DNA from: Emydura subglobosa
Taxonomy: Eukaryota; Chordata; Testudines; Chelidae
Assembly: GCA_007922225.1 (NCBI GenBank)
Contig: ML679961.1
Location: 75,776,652-75,840,651, forward strand
Reading direction: 5' to 3'
Length of the DNA stretch: 64,000 nt
The notes under the pieces are model-generated. The model was given only the letters and a program-made list of their open reading frames with translations. It ran no database searches and was not told where the DNA came from. This document shows, in pieces, positions 1-11,670 of the stretch. Made by a program: the position numbers and the translations under genes. Numbering within the stretch: the stretch's first letter is position 1; every line of letters starts with the position of its first letter.

Positions 1-37
1 CAATCAGAATGATATAATGACTGCTGGGCATTGCATA

Positions 38-711
38 ATCATAAAATCATAGAAATGTAAGGCTGGAAGGGACCTCAAGAAGTTATCTAGTCATACCCTC
101 CTCCCCTCACCACCTCTGCTTCGCCTACCACTGTATACCTACACCATCTCTGACAGATGTTTGTCTAACTTGTTCTTTAAAACCTTCAGTGATGGAAGTT
201 CCACAACCTTCCTTGGTAACCTAGTCAACTACTGAACAAACATTATAATTATAAAGTTTTTCCTAATATCTAACTTAAATATCCCTTGTTGCAGATTAAT
301 GTCAGATGTCTGCCTTCTGTAGACATGAAGAACTATTGATTATGGCCCACTTTTTAACAGCCATTAACATATCTGAAGACGGACCCGATAACAGTCTTCT
401 CTCAAAACTAAAAATGCTCAGGTTTTTTTTTAACCTTTCCTCATAGGTCATATTTTCTAAACCTTTTATCATTTTTGTTGCTCTCCTCTGGACTCTCTCA
501 AGTTTGTCCGTAACTTTCTTAAAGTGTGGCATCCAGAACTAGATACAGTACTCCAACTGAGGCCTCAGCAGTGCCAAGTAGAGTGAAACAATTACCTCCT
601 ATATCTTACATACAATACTCCCGTTAATACACCCCAGAATGGATATCTGCCTATTTTGCAACTGCATCACATGGTTGACTCATGTTCAATTTGTGATCCA
701 TTACATCTACT
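38..711 (-). mobile_element. CR1 LINE, 3' part (left half of a split copy)
   Basis: The + strand starts with the reverse complement of a CR1 3' tail (ATCATAAAATCATAGAA at 38, then the 'ctggaagggacct' block), so the element is on the minus strand. The antisense frame 302-532 reads [18 protein letters not shown] followed by TYEERLK, the conserved C-terminal end of CR1 reverse transcriptase. Homology stops near 711 and resumes near 1373, so this is the 3' half of a copy split by a second insertion. Many substitutions and indels mark it as old and inactive. Confidence 0.85.
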
Positions 712-1372
712 ATGATGGATAATCAGCTGAACATGAGCTCCCAGTGCAATAATGTGGCCAAAAAGGCTAATGTGATGCACATACAGGGGAGTCTTGAGTA
801 GAAGCAGAGAGATTATTTTACCTCTGTGTTTGGCACTTGTGTGACCACTGCTGGAATACTGTGTCCAGGTCTGGTGTCCACAGTTCTAGAAAGATGTTGA
901 TAAATTGGAGAGTGTTCAGAGAAAAGCCAAGAGAATGATCAAAGGATTGGAAAACATTCCTTATAATGACAGACTCAAAGAGATCAGTCTATTTAGCTTA
1001 ACAAAGAGAAGGTTAAGGGATGACTTGATCAAGGTCTATAAGTACCTATATGGGGAAAACTATTTAATAATGGACTCTTCAGTCTAGCAGAGAAAGATGT
1101 AACATGACCAATGGTCACTGCAAGTTGAAGCTAGACAAATTCAGACTGGAAATAAGGTGTAAATTTTTAACAGTGAGAGTAATTAACCATTGGAACAATT
1201 TATGGAGAATCATGATGGATTCTCCTTCACTGGCAATTTTTTGAATCAAGATTGGATGTATTTCTAAAAATATGCTCTAGGAATTATTTTGGGGAAGTTG
1301 TGTGGGCTGTGTTATACAGAAGGTCAGAATACATGATCACAATGGCATTATGGCATTGCAATCTATGAGTCT
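712..1372 (+). mobile_element. CR1 LINE 3' fragment inserted in an older CR1
   Basis: This is a sense-strand CR1 fragment. Frame 905-1087 reads MESVQRKAKRMIKGLENIP followed by YNDRLKEISLFSL, and the end (about 1290-1350) has the 'ggggaagttgtgtgggctgtg' and 'agaaggtcagaatacatgatc' blocks of a CR1 3' UTR. It ends with 'atctatgagtct', typical of CR1 termini. It interrupts the minus-strand CR1 on either side, so it is the younger insertion. It is 5'-truncated and its frame is broken. Confidence 0.8.
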
Positions 1373-2610
1373 AGATCCTTTTCCACAGTACTACTGCCTA
1401 GCTATTATTTCCAATTTTGTAGTTGTGCATTGATTTTTTCCTTCTGAAGTTTAGTACATGACACTTGTCTTCATTGAATTTCATTTTGTTGATTTCAGAC
1501 CAGTTCTTGAACTTATCAAGGTCATTTTGAATTCTAATCCTGTCTTTCAAAGCACTTGCAACCCCTCCTAGCTTGGTGTCATCTGCAAATTTTATTAGCA
1601 TACTCACCGCTGTGTTATTCATGACATTAAGGAAAATATTGAATAGTACCAACCCAGAACTGACCCCTGTGGGACCCCACTAGAAATGCCCTCCCAGTTT
1701 GAGAACGAACCATTGATAACTGCTTTTTGAGTATGGTCTTTCAACCAACTGTTAATAAACCTGATAGTAATTTCATCTAGACCCTATTTTCCTAGTTTGT
1801 TTATGTGAATGTCATGTGGGACTATGTCAAATGTCTCACTAAAATCAAGATATAGCATGTCTGTGGCTTCCCCCCATCCACTACACCAGTAACCCTGTCA
1901 AAGAAGGAAACTAGATTGATTGGCATTCGTTGTTCTTAGTAAGTCCATTCCTTATAACCCTATTATTCTTTAGGTACTTACAATTTGATTGTTTAATAGT
2001 TTGTTCCAATATCTCCCTAAGTATCCAAGTTAGGCTGACTGGTCTATAATCACCCAGGTCTTTTTGGTTCCCCTTTTTAAAAGATAGGTACTATGTTTGC
2101 CCTTCTCTTGTCTTCTCAGATCCCACCTGTGCTCCACGCGTTCTTGAAGATAATCGCTAATGGTTCTGAGGTTGCTTCAGCCAGTTCCTTAAGTACTCAA
2201 CAGTGAATTTCATCAGGCTTTGCTGACTTGAATACACCTAACTTTTCTCTAAATATTTTTAAACTTGTTCTTTCCCTATTCTGGCTTGTGTGCCTTCTCC
2301 TTTGCTGTTAGTGTCAATTATGTTAAACATCTGGTCATAGTTGACACTTTTAGTGAAGACTGAAGCAAAAAGGCATTAAACACAATTGGTGGTGTTCATT
2401 GGTAGTTCTCTTTCTCCATCAAGTATTGAACCTACTCTTTCCATCATCTTTCTCTTGCTCATAATGTACTTATCGAACCTCTTATTGGCTTTTAGGCCCC
2501 TTGTTAGATATCTCATTTTGTGTGCCTTAGACTTTCTGATTTTTTCCCTACATTCTTGTGTATTCTACCATAAAGGCCACTGCTTACTACACTCTGCTAC
2601 TGTCGAGGTG
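1373..2610 (-). mobile_element. CR1 LINE, RT core (right half of the split copy)
   Basis: This continues the minus-strand CR1. The antisense frame 1398-1652 contains [11 protein letters not shown], the catalytic FADD box of the reverse transcriptase, followed by NDLDKFKNWSEINKMKFNED. Further right (1650-2600) the + strand keeps the 'tgacccctgtgggaccccact' block that encodes the GVPQGS region in antisense, but stops and frameshifts break it. Homology fades near 2600; a 5' end is not evident. Confidence 0.82.
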
Positions 2611-2735
2611 AAACATATGTTTAAGAGGCAGGCATAGAGTTGCTTAGACTACAGAAATCTGCGCCTGGAATTATTATTATGCAAACCCTGTTTTCCTTGG
2701 TAGTAATGGACGTGAGGAGAGAAATTTGGTTTTGG

Positions 2736-2935
2736 GGTTGGAGAGGCAGCCTGGGGCAGAGGACAGAACTACAGTTTGAGTCCCAGCTCTGCCACTGACT
2801 CAGGTATGGCCTAGGACAAGTCAATACAACAGTTTTTCCATCTGTGAAAAGAGGTTGATAACCTTTGTGTGCTTGTGGCACTGTTGGGAGGATTAATCAA
2901 TTAGTATGTTTGCAGTGCTTTGAAATTGTAATGGA
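2736..2935 (+). mobile_element. MIR-like SINE, sense
   Basis: The order of blocks 'gagtcccagctctgccactgactc', 'ggacaagtca', 'tttttccatctgtgaaaagaggttgata' and 'tgttgggaggattaatcaatta' follows the tRNA-derived head, core and tail of MIR-family SINEs. The copy is diverged. I infer the family from recalled consensus blocks only. Confidence 0.6.
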
Positions 2936-3291
2936 CTAAGTATTGTTACTAGGAAATGGGTTATGTTTAGAGCAAGCCTGAAGGAAGCAGCATCACTTTT
3001 TAATTGTTTCTCCTGGTCCCATCACTGATTGGGTGTCAAATGGGGTTTGAAAACCAGTTTTGCTCTCAGCAGGATTAGATAACATGGAAGTAAAAATGTC
3101 TGAGCTCTGTCTATAGTATAGACTCCAGCAGCGCTACCATCAGTGGATAATTAGAGGTCTCAGTTCTCTTAGTTTTCTTCGGTAGGAAAAGATGTATATT
3201 TTAAACCGATTTTAATGTACCTTGTGGTAAAACAGTAGGGGGGGCCTAGGGTTTACTTCAACCTGCTAACCCAGGTTAAAACTACAACCTT

Positions 3292-3376
3292 CTTGTCTTC
3301 ACTAGGATTTGACCTTGTGTTACTGTGTGTTAGCTAACACACGGTAAGCACACACCTTTTTCCTAGTGAAGACAAG
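3292..3376. repeat. 85-bp foldback palindrome without a loop
   Basis: The 16-base outer arms (3292-3307 CTTGTCTTCACTAGGA and 3361-3376) are exact reverse complements. The centre, 3325-3342 (GTGTGTTAGCTAACACAC), is a perfect 18-bp palindrome, and the stretches between pair with a few mismatches and small indels. The unit can fold into a nearly unbroken hairpin. It looks like the remnant of a foldback MITE. Confidence 0.75.
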
Positions 3377-5852
3377 TCCTTGGTGTGAGAGCAGTTCAAT
3401 CTCTGGCCCAGATTCTCTCCTGCATTTTTGCAGCTCAAGGAGGGTGAGTAAAGGTAGTTTCACCATCTTTGCACTTTCCGAATTCTGGGCCGACACAGTC
3501 CCCATTACAAAGCTAATTTATGGAAATTTTTCACAGATGTCTTCAGCATAGAATAGTTAAAGCACAGAACACTCTGGCCACACACACTCTCCTCTCCAAC
3601 CTACCACTATCATGTCCCTATGCTGGTGGCTATGAGGAGGGTTGGCATAAAGTTGTTACAATGGCTCCACGGTGATAAGGAAACCCTTAGGGGAATACCT
3701 AGCTGGGGTGTCCTGGTTGTTTTTGGCTCCTTTATGCCATAGGAAGAGTGCAAAGGGCCAGAATGTAGCTGGGAATTTGGGACTCTACAGCCATTTATTC
3801 CTGCTCTCTTTGGAGACTGCCAGTATAGCTGCTGATTAATGCAATTTCATAGCTTTTTGGGTACAAATGCACAAACTGAAGTTTGTGATAGTCTGAGAAT
3901 CAGATTGAACACTTCCCTGGTTGGCCCAAGTACTAAGTGTTTCCCTCTACCTTTCTTCCAGAGTTTCTTCAAAGGTTTTGTTCTTCTCATAGATTCTGTA
4001 ATCTAGGACTCAACCATCTGTGAAGCTGACTGTCCTACGTGCTCCTCTCTGCTACACACTGTGAGCCCAATCCTTCTCTGCCTGGCACCTTATGGAACCA
4101 CTTACACCTGTGCAACGTGGATATAAAACAATGCCAGATCAGAATGATAGCATTGTATACCCACTTTGCAGAAGTGTGCATAAGCTACAAGGCAGTGGGG
4201 ATTCACACTCACTCTTTGGTTTCTTTCTGGCTGCCCCCATGCTCTCCTCCTTATTTTGTTGACATGCTCAGCAACTGTTTTTTTCAGCAAATCAAAGTAC
4301 TATACCTTGCTTAGCTGCTGAGCATTCTCCCGCATGGTGCTGTCTCTGTATTTTATTTCACTCAGTTCTTTTCCTTCCAGTACCCTTATAGCATCACTTG
4401 GTAGCTTTGATCTCATTTTCTTAAAAAGGCAATGCCAATTCTTCCTTTCTTCTTAAAATCCAGCACAGAGTCTCTTGTTTCTCTCATGCATTCAAGGGTT
4501 AAACAAGCCTTTCTGTAGCCCAAATTAGCCTCTAGAATAGATCATTAAGATGGTGTTTTCTTATTTGATCATTATTTTTGTTACGTTTAAGTCACATATA
4601 CAAATATTTTCTTGAAGCACCTGGTTTTTCCTTACAGGTCACCCATCCAAATACTGGGCAGACTTGTCTCTTCTTAGTTTAAGATCTGACACAATAATAT
4701 CCCAAAGGGGAATGCCTTTGGGCCATTTACTCTCCTTCATAATTGGATGTAGTGATAAGAATATAATCTTTTATATACCTTGCAGTTTTCCTTTTCAACA
4801 GATGGCTGTGTTCTTTGCAGTGTGACAATGTAACATTTACGAAGGGATATATTTTGGAATTTGTTCTAAATATTAATTTGCAACGTGCATAGAGCAGGCA
4901 AATCATGGGCATCATTAGGATTACAGCTAGCTCAAGCATCTTATGAATAAATAGGTCCATTTGTATAATTAAATAGACCATCCAAATATCGGAAAGGTTG
5001 TAACCAGAGACACAGTTTTCTAAGGACTAAGAACAATGCTGATAAAGATCAAGTGGCTAATTGTAAGCAACAGCCTCCAAATTGCCTTCAGATGAATAAA
5101 TCACAGTGGGTGACCCAAGCATATTTTCACATGGATACTGTCTCATTCACAGAAGCAGGGAGATGGAAAACATCAGGGGTGAGTTCCAGTTGGCTGGTAG
5201 GGAATGAAAAGATTTTGGTTTCAGCAGGGATTACATCATAGTTATGTCTAATTATTCCTAAATGGTGGCATTGTTGTAGAAAAGATCATTTAATTTGTGA
5301 ACAGGCACAGACAGCAGTAGTGGAAATCCACTGGCTATAATATTTGGATCAACTGTTGTTTTCCTTTGGTGAGTTCCTTTGGGATTAATAGGAGGAATGA
5401 TCATTCTTAACGTTCATACAGAGCTTTTTAGCTTCAAAGACATTTTATAGACGGGCAAACTGAGACTGAAAGGGTTAAGGGGCTAATCTAGTGCCCCGCG
5501 CCCTCCCTCCCCCACTTTGACAGATAATGGGAGTGCTGGCCACTCAGGGTGGAGTTGGACACTGGGAGGTTGCAAGTGGGTGTGTACCAATGGATGCTGA
5601 GAGCCTACCTCTGTTGGGCCTTTGTCTGAGCTGAGGCGCTGGGGCTGAGGTAGAAGAGAAATGAGGGTAGAGACAGTTGATCCATAACCGTTATTGATTG
5701 GCATTTCTCCAGCACAACCAAAAGCAGAAGCTATGGAAACCTGGTGACCACATGGTCATCTGCAGAGGTTCTCTGCAGCCTTGTAGGAAAGAAGTCTTCT
5801 GGGGAGTTTCCCTGTGCTTGGTCTTGGAGTGGAGGACAGGATTTTCCACGTA

Positions 5853-6062
5853 GGGGATGTCTACTATGCACCTAGGAATACGCTTCCCAGTGTGGATAGA
5901 CAGACACATGCCAGCTGAAGGACCCCTTGGGTATGTAATAAGCTGGCTAGCCCAAGCCACTGTCCATTCAACCCCCAGCTACGCTGCTATTTTTAGTGTG
6001 CTAGCACATGTCTGTCTACTCACTTTGGGAAGCACATTTCCAGCTGCAGGGTAGACATACCC
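5853..6062. mobile_element. Harbinger-like MITE
   Basis: The ends are inverted: GGGGATGTCTAC at the left (about 5853-5864) and GTAGACATACCC at the right (6051-6062, reverse complement GGGTATGTCTAC), 11 of 12 matching. The interior has the 'agcacatgtctgtctac' and 'cagctgcagggtagacat' blocks common in turtle MITE copies. No coding capacity is seen. A three-base target duplication is not clear. The right side abuts a MIR-like segment, as in the better preserved copy at 54.3 kb. Confidence 0.55.
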
Positions 6063-6170
6063 TGAATTACTTGGCCAAGGCCTCTGAAAGTGACTGTGCT
6101 GGAGCCGAGATCAGAATTCAGGAATCAACATCTTCCAGTCTTGTGCTTGAGCCACTAGATCAGGTCTCTC
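6063..6170 (-). mobile_element. MIR-like SINE fragment, antisense
   Basis: The blocks 'acttggccaagg', 'gagatcagaattcaggaatc' and 'ccagtcttgtgcttgagccactagatca' read as the reverse complement of a MIR-like head ('ctagtggttagagca...'). The copy is short and diverged. Confidence 0.5.
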
Positions 6171-6188
6171 TCACCATACATGTAGATA

Positions 6189-6651
6189 CAGTAGATTCCG
6201 CTTGATAGCGACCCGGATACTGGCAGCATTTAGCAGGGAATCAATCCTGTCCCATTGATGCTAATGTTAGTGGGATCTGGATACTGGCAATGGCATGCTA
6301 CTTATTTACAACATTTTTTTGAAGGAAAGTCCCAGATAGCAGGCAGGAACGGAAGCCATGAGATGTGCTGAGTCCCAACCCCACAGAGCATAGAGAGAGA
6401 TACAGTGCAATCCCACAGGCCCCTAGTACCCCTGCTCCCCATAAAAAGCCCCAGCATCCAGGCTGCAGCACCTTTCCCCACTGCTGCCTTGTCAGAGGCT
6501 GGTTTGCCAGGCTGCAGCCGAGGAAGGCACATCCCAGCACTTCCTTCTCTGCCTGGAGCCTCACAAACCTGCCTTCTGTTTGTTAGCAACTGCCAGATAA
6601 CAGCAACATTTTGCTGGCAACCAAGGAGTTACTAATAAGTGGAATCTAATG
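6189..6651. mobile_element. Tc1/mariner-type non-autonomous DNA transposon
   Basis: The terminal inverted repeats are CAGTAGATTCCGCTTGATAG at the left and the reverse complement of 6628-6651 (CATTAGATTCCACTTATTAG) at the right; 18 of 24 terminal bases match. The element is flanked by TA at 6187-6188 and 6652-6653, the duplication expected for Tc1/mariner elements. The interior (about 6300-6590) is GC-richer and has open antisense frames of about 90 codons, but I see no transposase motif. Within the left part 'ggatactggca' occurs twice (about 6216 and 6277). Confidence 0.65.
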
Positions 6652-7224
6652 TACTATGGTGACAGGCATTATATAGATATAGGCTGATATTCATGCGGCA
6701 ATAATAGTTCAGTAAGAGAGTTGCCCAGTTCTTGGAGATTCAGTCATACTGCTTATTATAAAAAGTGCCACAGTTAACATGAATATTTTTTCTAAGAATA
6801 GATCCTCCCTGCCCTGCAGCTTCTGTACAGAGTGGCAGGAGGTCTGCTGCAGTATTTATACTTAGGTTTGGTGGAATTCAGTTTCTATTTTTTTTATAAT
6901 TTTGCTGAACAATATGGATGTCTATTTTTAAACATTTCTTTTATTTTTATCAATTGAAATTTTCACAATTGTGGGCTATTATGGGGGTGGTGGTGTTTCA
7001 TACAACAATTATTTAATGATGGTAGAACTTGAAATTAAAAAAGCTAAAGATTTTTATAACCAATGAAACACAAACTTGTCAACAGCCTATGTCAAAATAT
7101 GCAAAGTAAATAGTCTTACATCAATTGCTAATAATTTCTCAAGAATCATTTTTCTTACTTTGCCTATCTGTAAATTTAGATTGATGGAAATATTTTTTCA
7201 TTGGTTTGTGTGCATACACTGAAA

Positions 7225-7350
7225 TCTTCCATTGTTGTATGCAGCGTAATTGTAGCCATGTGGGTCCCAGGATATTAGAGAGACAATATGGGAGAGGTGG
7301 TATCTTTTATTGGACCAACTTTCCAATAGAAGAGAGTACCTCACTCACCT
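7225..7350 (+). repeat. Dispersed sauropsid repeat
   Basis: The blocks 'attgtagccatgtgggtccc', 'aggatattagagagacaa' and 'atcttttattggaccaactt' form a unit that I recall as very common in turtle and crocodilian DNA. I cannot name its class. A short reversed remnant may occur near 43662-43690 ('gaccaacacagctacaac'). Confidence 0.45.
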
Positions 7351-9060
7351 TGTCTCTATGGTGAAATAGAAATTTATCAATAAAAAGCTAATCTTTCCAA
7401 GATGATTTATTTGTCTGTATTTTTTTTCTATTTGGGGGCACTTGTTTTAGGGAAATCATTTCTAGCCTTCCATGTGCAGCCCCCTTGATGCACTGTATAG
7501 AAATGTCTTCCTTGCTAACTCACCTTCTCCTTAGCAGCACAAAGACCAGTTGTTTTATTTAAAAATAAAACTCTTTTTTTCTCTATCCAAAACCTAAAGC
7601 CAACAAAATCCAATAGGTTAAATATTCAAGGGGCATCAAAGATGATTCTCAGGGACCTTGTCCAGCACCGAACACATAAACATATAGCATATGCTCACAC
7701 ACAAACACCCATATAGAGGTTTTTCCTTCAAATCTTCTCTGATTAAGAGGGATTATATCCTCCAAAGCAAATTGGCTTTCAGCAGGCCATTCTTGCAGTA
7801 GGAGAATCGATTCCACATATTAAAAGTTGTTATCTGTTGTTATTATTAAAGTTGCCGCCCTGACTGCAATCAGTCATTTACATCCATCTCCTGCTATCGA
7901 TGGGAGTCAGACTGTGGGAACAAATCCTGGCTTGTGTTGCCAGCATGAAACTTTCTAACCAGCCACTGTAGCTAATGTATGATGGTTGTGCGATTCAGGG
8001 AGAGGGGGAAGGAGAGATTAGCTTCCTTACAATGACATACTCGACAGTGACTTTAATCATCTATCCACATATGCTTCCTCTGAGAGCAGCAGTGCAGGAT
8101 GTTGTATATTCTCCAGTCAGTGAGCACCAGGGGGAAGAAGGAGCCTGTTATGCTGCGGTCCTTACAAGATCAGGCCCTATCTCAGCAGCGTCATCCATGT
8201 GTATGTGTGGACAGATGTTTTCCCTCCTTCTACAGTTTACACATTCTCTCAGATTGTGGGCCAGTTAGTGTTACATAGACATTGCCATGTGTAGGGAAAA
8301 GTGCAGAGCCACAGTGCGCCAGGAAAGATGGAAAGTTGGTGGGCTCTCTCTCACCCTTGGAGGGAACCGGTGTCATTTCCAACCAGCCCCAGGCCATTTC
8401 AGCCCTTATTTCAAGACACAATGCATTGATCAAATACAAACCCTCATGAGTAGTACCAAACAAAGCAATTCTCTTGATCAGTGTGTGCTGCAGTCCACAG
8501 AAACCTTTCCCCTTCCCTGTCTCAGCTGCAGAAAGATCACACACACACCCTTTCTTAAATCCCCTACTGGATCATATGACAAGCAAGTAGCCCTCAACCC
8601 TTTCCTGGCTGTTTTCCCCAGTCACACAATGATCATCACTCAGGAAGGCCACTTAAGTCCTCCCCACCAACACACCTCTGCGGGAGCCAGAAACTTTCTG
8701 ATCCCTGTGAATGCAGATTAGAGAGAGAAGGAATACATTTTTTGTTTCACATGGAGTTTCAGAACTCAAGGAGCAAGAGCAGAGAACAAATACCATGAAA
8801 AATGCAATTGACAATGAATACTGTAATGGTATGAAAAGGCAGATAATTATGGGGCTTTGTGAAGTGCATCTCAGTGCTCTCTGATAACTGCTAAGCAGCT
8901 CAGTGGAGTCACTCTTGAACCATGTGTCTGCATCTCCATGCACCATCCACCCGGGAGAGCAAGTCTGCTACAGTAGCAGTTGGGACTAGCTCATACATTG
9001 CGCTGAAGGTACATTTATTTTACATTGAATTAAGTTCCTCATTTTTCTGAGAGAGGCAGT

Positions 9061-9275
9061 GTCAGGGGAAGCAGCATGGTCTGGTGGATAGAGGTACGAG
9101 GAAACCTAATTTTGGTTCCTTGCTCTGCCACCGACTCACTGGTTGACTTTTGGGCAAGTCATCTAATCACTTCGTGCCTGAGTTTCCCCAACAACAAAAT
9201 GGGGGTGATGATAGCTACCCATTTTTGTAAAGATCTTTGAGATGTATGGATGATTAATGCCAAATATTATTATTC
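9061..9275 (+). mobile_element. MIR-like SINE, near full length, sense
   Basis: The segment begins with a tRNA-like head ('gcatggtctggtggatagag'), then 'ttccttgctctgccaccgac', 'gggcaagtcatctaatcact', 'cctgagtttccccaa', 'aatgggggtgatgatagcta', and ends with 'tttgagatgtatggatgatta'. The order matches a MIR-family SINE from head to tail. It is the best preserved sense copy in the window. Confidence 0.65.
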
Positions 9276-9483
9276 TAACTAACTCTATTCAGTCAGTAGT
9301 TTAATAATCTTGCCCTCAAAACAAAAGTTGAAACAGAAAAAGTAAAAGGTGATCAACTCAGAGCCTCAGGGGCCAAATCCAGTCTATTTTGATTTCACAC
9401 TATTTATTTCAATGGAGTTGTACATATGCAGGGGCTCTATCTCTGTAAATGGCATTGAGCTACATTAAGTACATGCAGGCAGA

Positions 9484-9905
9484 GCTGGTCGGGAATTTTC
9501 AATTGGAGTGATTTTCTGACAGAAAATACACTTTCAGCAAACATGAAATTTGCCCAATTTTGCAGAAAATGTTTCATTTTCTGTTGGAAAATGGTTCCCA
9601 GCTCCATGGCTCCCTCACTCCTCAGTAGCCTGCCTGGAAGGCCACTTGTTAGCTTGGCCTCCCTGGCTCCTGGAGCAGTCTGTCAGGTGGATTGCCCCGA
9701 CCCAGCCCTTTCTAGTTCCCCAGCCTGCCTCTCCACCCCAGGGTCTGCTGGGGGCTCTGCGCAGTTCAGGAAGCTTCAGCAACATTTCGAAAGGATCCAA
9801 ATGAAATGTCAGAATTCCCATTTGGTGGAAAATTTAAAAAAATCCCCTAATGTTTCATTGCGTTTCAGAATGACTTTTTTTTTTTTTAATTTGGACTTTC
9901 TTGCG
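9484..9905. repeat. Diverged dispersed repeat rich in gaaaat/attttc
   Basis: Both ends hold 'gctggtcgggaattttc' and 'gaaaatg'/'cattttc' type blocks facing each other (about 9485-9600 and 9800-9905), with a GC-rich middle (9600-9780). The arrangement suggests an old foldback-like element with an unrelated centre. Open frames through the middle (144 codons on the + strand) are not protein-like and I do not call a gene. Confidence 0.3.
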
Positions 9906-11269
9906 GAATGGGAATTCTGGTTTCCTGCTGAATCTAAGGGCACATCTTTGCTAGCTCCTGTATATGAACTTCGTTGAATGGGCCACTAACAAATGATGTT
10001 CCAGGTGGAGTCTGTAGGCCTCTCTTCAGATGCAGAACAAGTACAAGAGGAGCAAGAGCAATTTCTCCCCATACTGCCCACTGCCAATAAATCTCAGTCT
10101 TAACCTCAGGGGCTGCACCTAGCAGGGGTGAGAAGAGAGCTCAGTCTCCATGGCCCATTCAGTTCATTTCTTGACTTCCCAGCTGACATTGCTGACACAC
10201 GTTATGCAAAAGCAATACTGCAAGTTAATAGAACAACCTTCCCTGAAGGCAGTTGGATAGATGCAATATGCTATCCATGTTAGAACGAAGGTCAGACTAG
10301 AAACCAAACTCTGACTTGGGACTGTGTGGCCAGATCAACTTCTTTAGCAGCAGCATCATTAAAAAGCCGAACACAAGCAATTTAAAAACATACAAACAAA
10401 AAATATTTATAGGCCCTAATGTGCCAGATTTTAGGAGGATGGACTGGAAGTGCGAGCCTTGCATTAGGACCAGTGATGATAAATCAGATATTATCTGGGC
10501 GTGCAATCTATTATTGAGTAGGAGATGCATTATTTAGATATAACATATTGCATGTATATTACATATATATATAATTTAATAGGGATATGGGTGAGATAAA
10601 GAGAGCAGATAAGTGGCATTTGTTTGAATAAGGCCATGGGACAAGAACAAAGGGACACCTCCAGCAATAGTTGAAAGATACTGAAGGGAGAAAAAGTGCA
10701 GCTGATCCAGTTTCTCCCATTGCAGCTTATGAGCATGAAAACCATTTCTAAATGACAGGTAATTCAGAACTGAGGAATGTCTCCCAAAAGCAATTGAAGA
10801 AGGAGGAGGAATCTGCACTGTATTATTTATGATGGAACATCTGACTTTAAAAACATTTGTTCATTTATTTTAGTTTTCCTTTGAATGAAAAAAAAATCAG
10901 TCCAACAGGGAACAGTTTTAATATATTTCACATGAGAAAGCAATCTTTTTTCTTTTTCAGGATGTATCAGTAGGAGACAAAGGAGGGTGATATTAAGTTT
11001 TATTACACAGTCCATGGATGTGTTACACAAACAATTGTGACATCTGCTTTTTTGTTAGAACATCTCTTTAACAACAGTCCCAACTGTGTCCGCATTTCTG
11101 CTAGAGAGGCCCGCAGCCTTCCTACCTTTTGCTTTTACCCTTTCAACTCTCATAAGCTATATAAGTCAGACTGGGTCCATGCTTGCCTTGGATACTGCAG
11201 TAATGAGGATCATGCAAGTATCTAGGATAGATTGGCTGTGAAATGTCCAAGGAAGAGATGTTGCAAAAC

Positions 11270-11670
11270 AAAGAGAAATTAAAGATGGGAAAGATCTATT
11301 AGCTAGTCTAGTCCATTTGCCCTAAGTAATTACTAGCCATCCTTGGTCTTTTCAGACTTCAGATTCTTGTAGGCTATTAGCCATTGCTAAGCCAAGGTAT
11401 ATATGCTCAGCTCTTAACCTTTCTCACGAGCAAATCCCACACCATTTATGTCTCTGAGCTCCCTCCAGTTTCTTGATTTCTATCTAGCAATGAGGTGCCC
11501 AGAACAAATGTAGTTATCCAAGGCATGTTCACACTAGTGCCACGTGGAGAGGGATTATTTTCAGCTTCAAGACATGATGCCTCAGTGTTTATACAGCTGT
11601 AGATAGCATTGACTTTTGTGGTATGGTTGCATTGAAAACTAGTGTTTAATTTGCTGCCCATTACCATCTT
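11270..11670 (-). mobile_element. Ancient CR1-like LINE fragment
   Basis: The + strand shows 'aagatctattagctagtcta' then, at 11490-11660, blocks resembling the reverse complement of the CR1 RT C-terminal region: 'gaggtgcccagaac', 'tagttatccaagg', 'cactagtgccacgtggagag'. The frame is destroyed. It is much older than the copies at 39-42 kb. Confidence 0.45.

Noticed and set aside
8287..8946. Overlapping open frames of 97-144 codons on both strands
   Set aside because: No recognisable domain, no exon borders and no matching phase with PAMR1; probably chance.
9543..9977. 144-codon open frame in a GC-rich block
   Set aside because: It spans a diverged repeat, includes a long T run read as Phe, and has no domain.
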